Source: Anaerolineales bacterium (GTDB lineage Bacteria; Chloroflexota; Anaerolineae; Anaerolineales; Villigracilaceae). Taken from it: a stretch of 64,000 nucleotides of DNA. The stretch covers positions 124,001-188,000 of the forward strand of contig JABARH010000004.1 of the NCBI GenBank assembly GCA_019187665.1, in the 5' to 3' direction. This document shows, in pieces, positions 8,295 to 16,892 of the stretch (positions are counted from its first letter, which is position 1; every line of letters begins with the position of its first letter). The translations under genes were made by a program, and so were the position numbers. Under the pieces are notes generated by a model. The model was given only the letters and a program-made list of their open reading frames with translations. It ran no database searches and was not told where the DNA came from.

Positions 8295-8375
8295 CGTTGA
8301 AGGTCAAACGTCGGCATGACTTTCGACCTTCGACCTTCGACTTTTGACTTTTGACTTTTGACCTTCGACTTTATT
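8284..8375 (+). repeat. Period-7 repeat (CGACTTT/TGACTTT) before fdhF
   Basis: Heptamers such as CGACCTT, CGACTTT and TGACTTT run in tandem across most of the gap between the Fe-S subunit and the formate dehydrogenase gene. An inverted partner (AAGGTCAAACGTCG) at its left end could fold back on it. Confidence 0.75.
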
Positions 8376-8384
8376 GGAGATACC

Positions 8385-10484
8385 ATGATCAAAGCAGATC
8401 GCATTGTCACCACCACCTGCCCTTATTGCGGCGTGGGCTGCGCGTTGAACCTGCACCTCAAGCAGGATGTTGTCTACAAGGTCACATCGCCGTTCGACTC
8501 GCCTGCCAATCGCGGCAACCTGTGCGTCAAGGGACGCTTTGGCTACGACTTCATCCACGCCAAAGACCGCCTGTCGCGACCGATGATTCGCAGAGACGGG
8601 GAACTGGTCTCCGCGACGTGGGAAGAGGCGCTGGGCTACGCGGCGGGACGCCTGCTCGAGATCCGCGAACAGTATGGCGCGGACTCGATCGGCTTTCTCG
8701 TCTCGGCCAAATGCACGAACGAGGAGAACTATCTTTTACAAAAGGCGGCGCGCGGCTTGATCGGCACAAACAACGTTGATCACTGCGCGCGGCTCTGACA
8801 CTCCAGCAGTGTCGCCGGTCTGGCGGCAAGCCTGGGTTCGGGCGCGATGACCAACTCCATCCGCGACATTCACCTGGCGGACGTGCTGCTGGTCACCGGC
8901 AGCAACACCACCGAGGCGCATCCGGTCATCAGCCTCGAGATGAAGAAAGCCGTCCGCAAGCGCGGCGCGAAACTGATTTTGATAGACCCGCGCGAGATCG
9001 AACTGGCGAATTTTGCGGCGCTTCACATCCGCCCCCGGTCGGGGACGGACGTGGCGATTCTCAACGCCATGGCGAACGTCATCCTCGCCGAAGGAATCGC
9101 AGACAAAGAATTTATCGCGACGCGCACGGAGAACTACGAGGCGCTCGTGGAGGCTGTCAAAGACTGTACGCCGCAGTGGGCCGAGGACGTCTCCGGCGTC
9201 CCGTCCGATTTGATCGTAGAGGCCGCGCGCGTCTATGGTCACGCGGGAAGCGCCGCTATTTTCTGGGCCATGGGCATCACGCAGTCATCGCACGGAGTGG
9301 ACAACGTCCAGGCGCTGGCGAATCTCGCGCTGTTGACCGGCAACTTTGGCAAGCCCGGCTCCGGCGTCAACCCGCTGCGCGGGCAGAACAACGTGCAGGG
9401 CGCGTGCGACATGGGCGGGCTGCCGAATGTCATCACCGGGTATCAATCTGTGACCGATGAAGCGGTTCGCGGAAAATTCGAAACGGCATGGCGTTCGCCG
9501 GTGAAGATTCCGGCCAAGCCCGGCCTGACCGTGACCGACATGATGCACGGCATTTTAGACGGGAAAATCAAGGCGTTGTACATCATGGGCGAGAATCCGA
9601 TGCTTTCCGACCCGAATATAAATCACGTGAAGCAGGCGCTGGAGAGACTGGAGTTCATGGCGTGCCAGGATATTTTCCTGAACGAGACCGCCCAGCTCGC
9701 GGATGTGGTCTTGCCCGGCGTGAGTTTTGCGGAAAAGGAAGGCACGTTCACGAATACCGAACGGCGCGTGCAGCTGGTGCGACCGGCGCTGCCTGTCAAG
9801 CAGGGCGCGCGGCGCGACCTGGATATCATTTGCGATCTGGGGCAGCGGATTGGGGAACGAATTGGGGAACGGACAAGCGGATTCGCCGGCGCGATTCATC
9901 CAGTAACTAATTGGGATTACGATAATGCCTCCGCTGTCTGGGATGAGATCGCGGCGCTGACTCCTTCGATGACTGGAATCTCACATGCGCGCCTCGAGCA
10001 TGGTGGACTGCAATGGCCGTGTCCGAACGCCGAACATCCCGGCACGCCGATCTTGCACAGGGAGAAATTTACGCGCGGACTCGGCAGGTTCACGCCGTTG
10101 ACCTTCCGCGAGCCGATGGAAAACCCCGACGCGGAATATCCGTTCACGCTCAACACGGGACGCATCCTCCAGCATTGGCACGGCGGGACGATGAGCCGTC
10201 GTTCGGAGGGACTCGATTGGGTCGTGCCCGAGGGCGAGATTCAGATCAACGACGCGGATGGCGCGCAACTTGGCGTGAAGACCGGCGATTTGATCCGCGT
10301 CTCTTCGCGGCGCGGCGCGGTCACCGGCAAGGCGCGCCTGACGGGCAAACTTCCACGCGGCATGGTCTTTATGACCTTCCACTTCGCGGAACTCCCCGCC
10401 AACCGCTTGACCGGGGACGCGGTGGATCCGGTGGCGAAGATTCCCGAGTACAAAGTGAGCGCGGTCAAGATCGAGAGAGTATAA
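8385..10484 (+). CDS. fdhF: Formate dehydrogenase catalytic subunit, selenocysteine-containing (TGA 8796-8798 = Sec138)
   Basis: A molybdopterin oxidoreductase of 699 residues if TGA at 8796 is read as selenocysteine. The N-terminal [4Fe-4S] motif is CPYCGVGC followed by NLCVKG. The frame continues without a break on both sides of the TGA: ...NNVDHCARL-U-HSSSVAGL..., where the downstream paralogue has ...NNVDHCTRL-C-HAGSVVAL.... That Cys/Sec position is the metal ligand of formate dehydrogenases. A SECIS hairpin follows the codon directly. The C-terminal molybdopterin-dinucleotide-binding domain is present (TGRILQHWHGGTMSRR). It should oxidise formate, or reduce CO2, in the cytoplasm with the two upstream subunits. 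Automated calls will split this gene at the TGA. Start chosen for GGAGA upstream. Confidence 0.93.
8796..8833 (+). promoter_or_regulatory. Bacterial SECIS element
   Basis: Immediately after the TGA, bases 8810-8828 (TGTCGCCGGTCTGGCGGCA) form a 7-bp stem with the apical loop GGTCT, matching the E. coli fdhF SECIS loop (GGUCU) and placed 11 bases past the UGA. This is the SelB recognition signal for selenocysteine insertion. Confidence 0.88.
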
Positions 10485-10499
10485 TAGTCAAACCGCGTG

Positions 10500-10531
10500 A
10501 ACGCCCCGTGCCAAATGCGCGGGGCGTTTTT
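10500..10531 (+). terminator. Intrinsic terminator of the formate dehydrogenase operon
   Basis: AACGCCCCG (10500-10508) pairs with CGGGGCGTT (10520-10528), followed by a T-rich run, 16 bases after the fdhF stop. Confidence 0.85.
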
Positions 10532-10536
10532 ATTAT

Positions 10537-10667
10537 CAATAGATCACAAAAACCCCGCATAGGTTGCGATCTCTATCGCAAACCTGGCGGTACGCCTGCC
10601 TGATTTGCCTGGCAAATCACGGGCGCGCCAGGAGAGACCGCCAGATATGCGCTTTCGGGAAGCGCTG
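10537..10667. mobile_element. Diverged MITE copy carrying a nested palindromic insert
   Basis: Starts CAATAGATCACAAAAACCC and ends as the inverted form, with the internal ATCGCAA hairpin of the 25-113 element. About 40 extra bases (roughly 10594-10634) include GATTTGCCTGGCAAATC, a palindrome also found at 38755-38775. Flanks ATTAT/ATTCT look like a decayed 5-bp target duplication. Confidence 0.72.
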
Positions 10668-10766
10668 ATTCTATTAACCGCAAAGCACGCGAAGAACGCA
10701 AAGAAGTATAAAGGAATTTGCGCCCTTCGCGATGCGCGGTTCGTGGTTGAGTTTAGGAGTAGAGAG

Positions 10767-12977
10767 ATGATTCAATCAGATCGCGTTGTTACCACCACCT
10801 GTCCCTATTGCGGCGTGGGATGTGCGTTACAGTTGCACGTTAAGGATGGCTTTATTTTCAAAGTCACCTCGCCGTTCGATTCGCCCGTCAATCACGGAAA
10901 TCTCTGCGTCAAGGGGCGCTTTGGATACGATTATGTTTATCATCCGAAGCGCGTCACCAAGCCGATGGTGAGGCGATATTTACTGGAAGGAAAAACGATA
11001 TTCGATATTCGAGAATCGGGCGGCGCGCTTCGAATATCGAATCCCGAATTATCGCATAGCGACTCTCCCTGGGATTGGATCGAAACCGACTGGGATACCG
11101 CGCTGGATATTGTGGCGGATAATCTTGCCCGCATCTACCAGCGTGACGGCTCAGACGCGCTGGCGGTCTATTGCTGCGCCAAGGCGACCAACGAAGATAA
11201 TTATCTGCTGCAGAAAATGTACCGATCCATTTTCCGCACGAACAACGTGGATCATTGCACGCGTCTCTGCCACGCGGGAAGCGTGGTCGCGTTGCAGCAG
11301 ACGGTGGGCTCTTCTGCCATGAGCAACACGGCGAGCCAGGTAATTCAGAACGATGTGTTCATCGTCACCGGGTCGAACACCAGCGAAAATCACCCCATCA
11401 TCGCGCTGCAAATGAAGGACGCAGTGCAGAAATATGGCGCGAAGATGATCGTCGCGGACCCGCGCCGCATTGAACTTGTGGATTTTGCCGAGTTGTGGCT
11501 GCCGCTCAAGCCGGGGTCAAATGTGGTTGTGTTCAGCGCGATGGCGCACGTGATCGTACAGGAAGACCTGGTCAATTGGGACTTTGTCCATGCGCGCACG
11601 GAGGGTATTGACGAATTTCTCGCGTCGCTCGAAAAATTCACGCCCGAATACGCCGAAGAAATTTCGGGCGTCCGCGCCGAGGATATTCGCAGGGCGGCGC
11701 GCATGTATGCGACCGCAAAGAACGGCGCCATCTATTGGGGCATGGGCATCTCGCAACTCTCGCACGGGACCGCGTCGGCGCTTGCCATCATCCATCTGGC
11801 ATTTCTCACGGGGCATATCGGGCGCGACGGCACGGGCTTGAATCCGCTGCGCGGGCAGAACAACGTGCAGGGCGCCAGCGACATGGGCGCCATGCCCTTC
11901 CATTATCCCGGCTACATGCGTGTGGACAACGACGAGAACGCGGCAAAATGGGAAAAGGCGTGGAATGTCGAGCCGGGCGGCCTCTCGCGCAAACCCGGCC
12001 TGACCACCACCGAGATACTCAGTCACGCGCATGAGGGCGGCGTGCGCGCGCTGTATATCATGGGCGAAAATCCGATGATGTCTGAACCGAATCTCAACGT
12101 GACGCGTCACCACATGCAGCAGTTGGAGTTTTTCGTGGCGCAGGATATCTTCGTCAACGAAAGCGGCGCCTACGCGGATGTCTTCCTGCCCGCCACGCCC
12201 TTCGCGGAAAAGGACGGGACGTTCAGCAACACCGACCGCCGCGTGCAGCGTGTGCGCGCCGCGCATCCGCCGCGCGGGGAGGCGCGCCCCGACTGGAAAA
12301 TCATCTGCGACCTGGCAACCCGCCTCGAGGTCCGCTTGAAGCGGAAAACCGCGAAGTGGGATTATTCTCATCCCGAAGAGATTTTGCGCGAGATGGGCGG
12401 CGTCAACCGCGATTACGCGGGTATCACCTATGAACGCATTGACAAGGTGGGACTCATCTATCCCGTCCCCGATTTGAATCATCCCGGCACGCCGACGCTG
12501 TTCACCGAATCCTTCCCGCGTGGGCGCGGCAAATTTATTCCGTTGGATTATGTGCCTGTGCGCGAAGAGGCCGACGACGAATATCCGTTCATCCTGACGA
12601 CGGGACGCCTGCTCGAACACTGGCACGGCGGTACGATGAGCCGCAACTCGTCGCTGAATGAGGCCTACCCTGAAGCGCGCGTGGAGATGCACCCCGCCGA
12701 CGCGGAGATGCACGGCATCACGAATAACATGCCCGTGCGCGTGACCTCGCGCAGAGGCGAAATTGTTTTGCGCTGTACTGTGACCGAAAAGACGACGGTG
12801 GGCGTGGTCTTCATCCCCTGGCATTTTCACGAGGCCGCCGCGAATTTACTCACGAACGACGCTCTCGACCCTGAGGCGAAGATCCCTGAGTTCAAGGCGT
12901 GCGCGGTGCAGGTCTTCCCGGCGAGGGAGGCGGAGTTGGCGAATCCGGAGACGAGGCTGCAGAGAGGGAGATATTAG
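10767..12977 (+). CDS. fdhF: Formate dehydrogenase catalytic subunit, cysteine form
   Basis: A 736-residue paralogue of the upstream selenoenzyme with Cys where that has Sec (DHCTRLCHAG). The N-terminal CPYCGVGC/NLCVKG cluster motif, the LRGQNNVQG block and the C-terminal molybdopterin domain (TGRLLEHWHGGTMSRN) are all present. About 32 extra residues (near 70-100) come from an in-frame palindromic insertion at 10972-11070. It lies outside the operon, behind its own leader, and lacks dedicated electron-transfer subunits; it could share NuoEF and the Fe-S subunit. Having a Sec and a Cys version suggests switching with selenium supply, as known in some other formate dehydrogenases. Start chosen for AGGAG; the longer upstream frame covers repeat sequence. 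Confidence 0.9.
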   Translation: MIQSDRVVTTTCPYCGVGCALQLHVKDGFIFKVTSPFDSPVNHGNLCVKGRFGYDYVYHPKRVTKPMVRRYLLEGKTIFDIRESGGALRISNPELSHSDSPWDWIETDWDTALDIVADNLARIYQRDGSDALAVYCCAKATNEDNYLLQKMYRSIFRTNNVDHCTRLCHAGSVVALQQTVGSSAMSNTASQVIQNDVFIVTGSNTSENHPIIALQMKDAVQKYGAKMIVADPRRIELVDFAELWLPLKPGSNVVVFSAMAHVIVQEDLVNWDFVHARTEGIDEFLASLEKFTPEYAEEISGVRAEDIRRAARMYATAKNGAIYWGMGISQLSHGTASALAIIHLAFLTGHIGRDGTGLNPLRGQNNVQGASDMGAMPFHYPGYMRVDNDENAAKWEKAWNVEPGGLSRKPGLTTTEILSHAHEGGVRALYIMGENPMMSEPNLNVTRHHMQQLEFFVAQDIFVNESGAYADVFLPATPFAEKDGTFSNTDRRVQRVRAAHPPRGEARPDWKIICDLATRLEVRLKRKTAKWDYSHPEEILREMGGVNRDYAGITYERIDKVGLIYPVPDLNHPGTPTLFTESFPRGRGKFIPLDYVPVREEADDEYPFILTTGRLLEHWHGGTMSRNSSLNEAYPEARVEMHPADAEMHGITNNMPVRVTSRRGEIVLRCTVTEKTTVGVVFIPWHFHEAAANLLTNDALDPEAKIPEFKACAVQVFPAREAELANPETRLQRGRY
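11000..11042 (+). repeat. Palindromic element inserted in frame within fdhF2
   Basis: ATTCGATATTCGA (11000-11012) and its exact reverse complement (11030-11042) enclose 17 bases, within the segment absent from the paralogue. It is translated as IFDIRESGGALRISN. Confidence 0.75.
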
Positions 12978-13039
12978 ACTTTATCGGTAATAAACCCAAG
13001 TTCTTTTGTAGGACGCGGATAAACGCCGATGAACGCTGA

Positions 13040-13110
13040 TAAAGAAGAAGAAATCCGCACGCTTCGCAGTCCGCGTCAATCCGCGTCCGTAAAATTATTT
13101 CCGATAACTT
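13040..13110 (+). repeat. Intergenic repeat shared with 36740-36795
   Basis: The words ACGCTGAT..AGAAGAA..AAATCCGC and CCGCGTCCG(T/A)AAAATTATTTCCGATA occur in the same order at 36737-36795. No coding signal in 12978-13120. Confidence 0.6.
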
Positions 13111-13120
13111 CTATTAAATC

Positions 13121-13150
13121 AGCCCCGCCGCGTCAGCGGCGGGCGGGGCT
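13121..13150. terminator. Bidirectional hairpin between convergent genes
   Basis: AGCCCCGCC (13121-13129) pairs with GGCGGGGCT (13142-13150), ending on the stop codon of the minus-strand gene. Poor T-run, so efficiency is uncertain. Confidence 0.6.
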
Positions 13151-13803
13151 CAATCCTTCCGTATCCCAAACGATTCATTCAAATTTGTGAACAGGATCTC
13201 GGATTTGTAATTCCTGTCCGTGACCGGAGAGAGTCGCTTCACCATGCTCTTCGTCACGAGCGGGATCGCCGGGCGGCCGTAGAAATGTTTGTAATAAAGT
13301 GTATTGGCTCCGGCTTCATCCACTGCCCAATTCAAATGCGTGTAACGCGAGGCGTCCAGCGGGCGGATGTATCCACGCAGCATTTTTTCCTGATGCACGC
13401 TGACGTAATGTTCGAAATAGGTCATCGCGAGTTCACGCAGGGATTTGTAGACCGGCTCGCGGAATCCGAGGTTGACATAGTTCGATTTTGCCAGCGCGCC
13501 CCAGCGTCCTTCAATTTTATACAAAGCGAGGACATGGTCGTCGTCTTCGCCGGGGTAGGGGACAATGTCCATCAGCAGGGGCTGGAATCCGATCCGCCAC
13601 AGGCACAGCGCGGCGAGGAACCCGCCGTCCAGGCAGTGAGACTGATTATCCAGCATCACGTTCAGGGGCGAGCGGTCGCGTTCCTCGCCGATGTAGGGCA
13701 TCGAGTCGAGGTAGGTCTGAATGGCGCAGGGCGAGTCGAGCTTTTGAAATTTTTTCCGCAGGGCGGATGGAAGTTGCGATTCGAATTCGGTCAGAAAGGA
13801 CAT
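13150..13803 (-). CDS. Transglutaminase-like hypothetical protein
   Basis: A 217-residue soluble protein. The block SHCLDGGFLAALCLWRIGFQPLLMDI followed by DDDHVLALYKIEGRWGALAKSNYVNLGFREPVY resembles the Cys...His...Asp/Asn layout of transglutaminase-like cysteine proteins (Cys near 57, His near 90). No signal peptide. It is the last gene of a minus-strand run of three. Function is not known; the fold call is inference from motif spacing. Confidence 0.6.
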   Translation of the reverse strand: MSFLTEFESQLPSALRKKFQKLDSPCAIQTYLDSMPYIGEERDRSPLNVMLDNQSHCLDGGFLAALCLWRIGFQPLLMDIVPYPGEDDDHVLALYKIEGRWGALAKSNYVNLGFREPVYKSLRELAMTYFEHYVSVHQEKMLRGYIRPLDASRYTHLNWAVDEAGANTLYYKHFYGRPAIPLVTKSMVKRLSPVTDRNYKSEILFTNLNESFGIRKD

Positions 13804-13812
13804 AAGGCTGAC

Positions 13813-14577
13813 TCAGGCGAGATTCGGATTTACCGCGGACGGCCACCACTCGGGCTTGAGTTTCTTCACCCACGAGAGTTCGTCCTGGCTATAGTCCGCG
13901 CCGCCCGGGACGCGGTGCGTGGTCCCGTTTTGAGCGAGGAAAGTCTCAAACTCGTTGGCGGGCGCAGGCGCGGGCTGCTGGCGATACAGCAGGTTGAGGA
14001 GCGGCATGGAGTTGAATTTTTTGCCGAGGATGCTTTCGGCGCGATGCCCGAAGTTGTGCACCATTTCGCTCAGGTCGCGCTGGTAGTTGTAGCCCATCAT
14101 CACGAAGCGGCGGCCGGTCTGCTCAATGGCGGGCGCGTTGCACCAATACGCGCCGCGCCCGACCATGCGGCTTTCGTAGAATCCAAAATAGGGACCGCCG
14201 AACATCCACACCTCGTCAATCACCCGGTCGCGGACGAGGGCCAGCAGCGACAGGTCCTGGATGATGCGGATGTAATCGGCCATGACATAATTGTTGTGTG
14301 CGTCGCGCAAGGCCATCTGGTCGTTTTGCAGCGCGGCCAGCCAGGTCGAGTCGGTGTAGCGGCGGCCGTCTGCCAGCAGGGGGTAATCCCGGATCGTTTT
14401 TCGCTTCGCCACCTGATAGGTCACGAGCCCCTTGCTGGCGGCGATCATCGTGGAAATGTATTGCCTGACCAGGTCCTCGGTGCGCGCCCAATGAGAGGGA
14501 ACGGCGTCAGGACGAAAGTCTATCACCATCACTTTCGGAGACTGGATTCGACGGGCGCGACCACGTTCGTCTGGCAT
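13813..14577 (-). CDS. Conserved hypothetical protein
   Basis: A 254-residue protein with no signal peptide or membrane helix. A distinctive block reads DEVWMFGGPYFGFYESRMVGRGAYWCN, and the end is Pro/Trp-rich (LKPEWWPSAVNPNLA). Blocks of the type DEVW..GPYFGFYES..AG.GA.W.N are familiar from uncharacterised bacterial proteins, but no activity can be assigned. It is 10 bases upstream of the transglutaminase-like gene and 22 bases downstream of prsW, so probably one operon. Confidence 0.65.
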   Translation of the reverse strand: MPDERGRARRIQSPKVMVIDFRPDAVPSHWARTEDLVRQYISTMIAASKGLVTYQVAKRKTIRDYPLLADGRRYTDSTWLAALQNDQMALRDAHNNYVMADYIRIIQDLSLLALVRDRVIDEVWMFGGPYFGFYESRMVGRGAYWCNAPAIEQTGRRFVMMGYNYQRDLSEMVHNFGHRAESILGKKFNSMPLLNLLYRQQPAPAPANEFETFLAQNGTTHRVPGGADYSQDELSWVKKLKPEWWPSAVNPNLA

Positions 14578-14598
14578 GAGATTCTCCTCGTTTCTTGT

Positions 14599-15570
14599 CT
14601 ATGCCCGCACCTGCGGGCTGAGCGCGGCCAGTTCGCTGCGCAGGGCTTCGATGGCCGCGAGATTGCCGCCCTCGTCGCCGTGATGGCGGTATTGCTCTTT
14701 TTTATGCGCCAATTCGCCGCAGACCTGGTAGAAACGCGCAGTAGCGCGTCCCTTGAGGAACGCGAACAGCGAGCCGAACGGAGTGGCCGCCTGCCGCAAC
14801 TGCGCGGCGGTGAGACGTCCTGCGGTCACCTCCTCGGCAAGGTGTTTGGGAAGCAGTTCGCCCTCGCGGCGGATCATCCAGATGACGAAGAGCAGCATCA
14901 GGAACCAGCCGGACCAATCTATGAAGGTCCCGGCTGCGAGTCCTTCGAGTCCGCTTACCAGCGAGGCGAACCCGTTGTGGAAGGCATGGGTGAAAACGGC
15001 CAGGCCCCAGCCGGCAATGGGCGCAAGGAATTTGACCAGCCCGTTTTTGCTCATGCGCGCGACCGCCAAGCCGATGCCGGTGAAGGCCGTGTAGAAGGGA
15101 TGCTGCCAGCCGACGAGAATGACGCGCACAAAGACGAGCAGCCAAAATCCCTCCCAGCCGCTTTCGAGATAGCCTTTTTCATAAATGTAGAAGGCATTCT
15201 CGGTGGCGGCGAAACCGAGGGCCACGATGCCCCCATAGATCATGCCGTCGAGGATCGAGTCGAATTCCCGTCGAAAGAGGAAGAATACGATGAGGACCGC
15301 CAGCCCCTTAAGACTCTCCTCCACCAGCGGCGCGATGATGGAAGCGGTGGTAAAGTCGGTGGTGAATTCGGAGCCGGTGAGAAAGTAGACCCCGATTCCG
15401 AGGAAGGTGTTGATGATGAACGCGCCTCCCGCCGCGACAACAAAGCCCCACGTAAAGGCCGCGCCGAGCAGGACCCTGGGTTCCTTTTCATAGCGGTCGA
15501 GCCAGTAGAGGAACCAGGCAAACAACAAGGCGGGCACAAAACCGAAGAAGATTGCTCCAAACAGCGCCAT
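14599..15570 (-). CDS. prsW: PrsW family intramembrane metalloprotease
   Basis: A 323-residue multi-pass membrane protein with the PrsW motifs: EE at residues 84-85 in APLVEESLKG, FAATENAFYI further on, and His-containing segments (GWQHPFYTAF and TH.FHNG). PrsW-type proteases cut membrane anti-sigma factors and other substrates within the bilayer. The N-terminal LYWLDRYEKEP is typical. The C-terminus (from about 245) is a soluble basic tail. No anti-sigma factor gene lies nearby. Confidence 0.9.
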   Translation of the reverse strand: MALFGAIFFGFVPALLFAWFLYWLDRYEKEPRVLLGAAFTWGFVVAAGGAFIINTFLGIGVYFLTGSEFTTDFTTASIIAPLVEESLKGLAVLIVFFLFRREFDSILDGMIYGGIVALGFAATENAFYIYEKGYLESGWEGFWLLVFVRVILVGWQHPFYTAFTGIGLAVARMSKNGLVKFLAPIAGWGLAVFTHAFHNGFASLVSGLEGLAAGTFIDWSGWFLMLLFVIWMIRREGELLPKHLAEEVTAGRLTAAQLRQAATPFGSLFAFLKGRATARFYQVCGELAHKKEQYRHHGDEGGNLAAIEALRSELAALSPQVRA

Positions 15571-15655
15571 GTCTCATTCTCCTTTGTGGTTGAGTTTGTT
15601 TTCTTGAGCGCCGCTACGCGATTTTCGTACGCAGCTTTTATGGTATCGCGCCGGG

Positions 15656-15673
15656 CGCAAGATGAATCTTGTA
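15656..15673. repeat. Solitary REP-like hairpin
   Basis: CGCAAGATGAATCTTGTAG has the same core as the RAYT-associated repeats (AAGAT-GA-ATCTT). The surrounding 15571-15737 gap shows no gene. Confidence 0.55.
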
Positions 15674-15737
15674 GGGTGGGTTATTCAGGATTTACGCATG
15701 GCTTGCGCGCGCTCATACATGAAATCCATTGTACTGA

Positions 15738-16373
15738 TTAACCCTGAAAAATCAACCGGGTCCTTTCGATGCGGACAGGGTCGGCTGGGATGCCCATCTG
15801 GTCAAGCACTTCTTCCGGGCGGCCGGTCGCTCCTTCGCGGGAGGCAAGGCGGAGGAATATCAGCACTCCCGCTTCATCTTCCAACGGGAGGGGGGACAGG
15901 CAAAGCGACTCTACCAGCGGCCGCAGATCGTATGTTTTGCCGCGCCGTTCACGCGGCAGAGACGCGGCTAGCATGAGCGCGGCCGCTTTCTCGTTGAGGC
16001 CGGAGGCGAATTCGGCTGGGACGGTTATTTTATATTCGGCGGCAACCACCTGTGTTTGCAGCGCGGGAGCGCGTTCATCCACCTGTTCGATGGCGAGTAT
16101 CTGGATTCCGTCCGGCAGGGCCGCTTGCAGGCCGGCGCGGCACGCTTCGAGGCCGCGCTCTTCCTTCAACCATAGATCCATCACTTCGGCGCAGGAGGCG
16201 AAGCCGAGCGGCAGGGCGGAGGCGAATTGGATCTTGGGCTGGGGATGATAGCCCTGTGAATATTCCAGCGGCAGCGCGGCGCGGCGGACGGCGCGTTCCC
16301 ACAGATTGTGCAGGTCGAGGTGACCGGTGTAGCGCAGCGCGCCCTGTTTGGAAAACCCGATGCGGATGCGCAT
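15738..16373 (-). CDS. TIGR03936 family protein (DUF2344, radical SAM partner)
   Basis: A 211-residue protein beginning MRIRIGFSKQGALRYTGHLDL with the family block RRAALPLEYSQGYHPQPKIQFASALPLGFAS. TIGR03936 proteins accompany or are fused to the TIGR03960 radical SAM protein, as here (the partner gene lies two genes upstream on the same strand). Exact role unknown. Its start overlaps the stop of the DinB-like gene by one base, indicating coupled translation. Confidence 0.85.
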   Translation of the reverse strand: MRIRIGFSKQGALRYTGHLDLHNLWERAVRRAALPLEYSQGYHPQPKIQFASALPLGFASCAEVMDLWLKEERGLEACRAGLQAALPDGIQILAIEQVDERAPALQTQVVAAEYKITVPAEFASGLNEKAAALMLAASLPRERRGKTYDLRPLVESLCLSPLPLEDEAGVLIFLRLASREGATGRPEEVLDQMGIPADPVRIERTRLIFQG

Positions 16374-16888
16374 TAGCGTTTGATGGGAGATTTGAATCGT
16401 TTGCGAATGTCGGCGGCGTATTGGCGGTAGTGGGCAATGACCGCGCGTGTGATGCGCTCGTAGAGGCGGCGCGCCTCGATCTGTTCTTCAGACAACAGTT
16501 TCAGGTCTTCCAGGATGGCTTCGTAGGCGTGCAATTCGATGACGACCAGTTCCTGGAACGGCGTATTGCGATATTTTTGCGCCGCCCACTCGTTGGCGTT
16601 CGACTGGTTGAGGATGGGCGACTCGAAATCGGGATAGCCGAATTCTTCGAGGAAGGTATCCAGTTCTTCCTGGCTGCGGCAGGGGGGCAAAGATTCGCCC
16701 ATTTGAATCTCGTGCAGGCGGTCGGCGAGGTGTTGCTCGCGCACCATGATGAAGGCCGCGATATCGCGCGCCGACCAGTGACTGGAGACTCCGCCGATGC
16801 CCAGCCGCGCCGCTCCGGCGTAGTTGAGGGCGCGCTCCCATTGGTCGCGTTCGGTTTGAAGGCGCACGAGAAACTGCGATTTGCGCAT
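16373..16888 (-). CDS. DinB/ClbS-like four-helix protein
   Basis: A 171-residue all-helical protein. SSHWSARDIAAFIMVREQHLADRL matches the pattern of DinB/DfsB/ClbS-like proteins (W(S/T)..D..AH...E), though the usual metal-binding His residues are not clearly conserved. It is inserted between the two radical SAM partner genes with near-zero spacing on both sides, so it is part of that operon. Function unknown. Confidence 0.6.
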   Translation of the reverse strand: MRKSQFLVRLQTERDQWERALNYAGAARLGIGGVSSHWSARDIAAFIMVREQHLADRLHEIQMGESLPPCRSQEELDTFLEEFGYPDFESPILNQSNANEWAAQKYRNTPFQELVVIELHAYEAILEDLKLLSEEQIEARRLYERITRAVIAHYRQYAADIRKRFKSPIKR

Positions 16889-16892
16889 TCGC

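Noticed and set aside
8796..8798. TGA within fdhF as a frameshift or pseudogene marker
   Set aside because: The frame is intact on both sides, the position equals the catalytic Cys of the paralogue, and a SECIS hairpin follows; selenocysteine explains all of it.
11517..12830. Minus-strand open frame of about 437 codons inside fdhF2
   Set aside because: Shadow of the formate dehydrogenase gene, with no recognisable motif and no start signal.
13285..15741. A long plus-strand open frame of about 818 codons
   Set aside because: It is antisense to three well-supported minus-strand genes including prsW, shows no domain, and arises from codon bias of the true strand.
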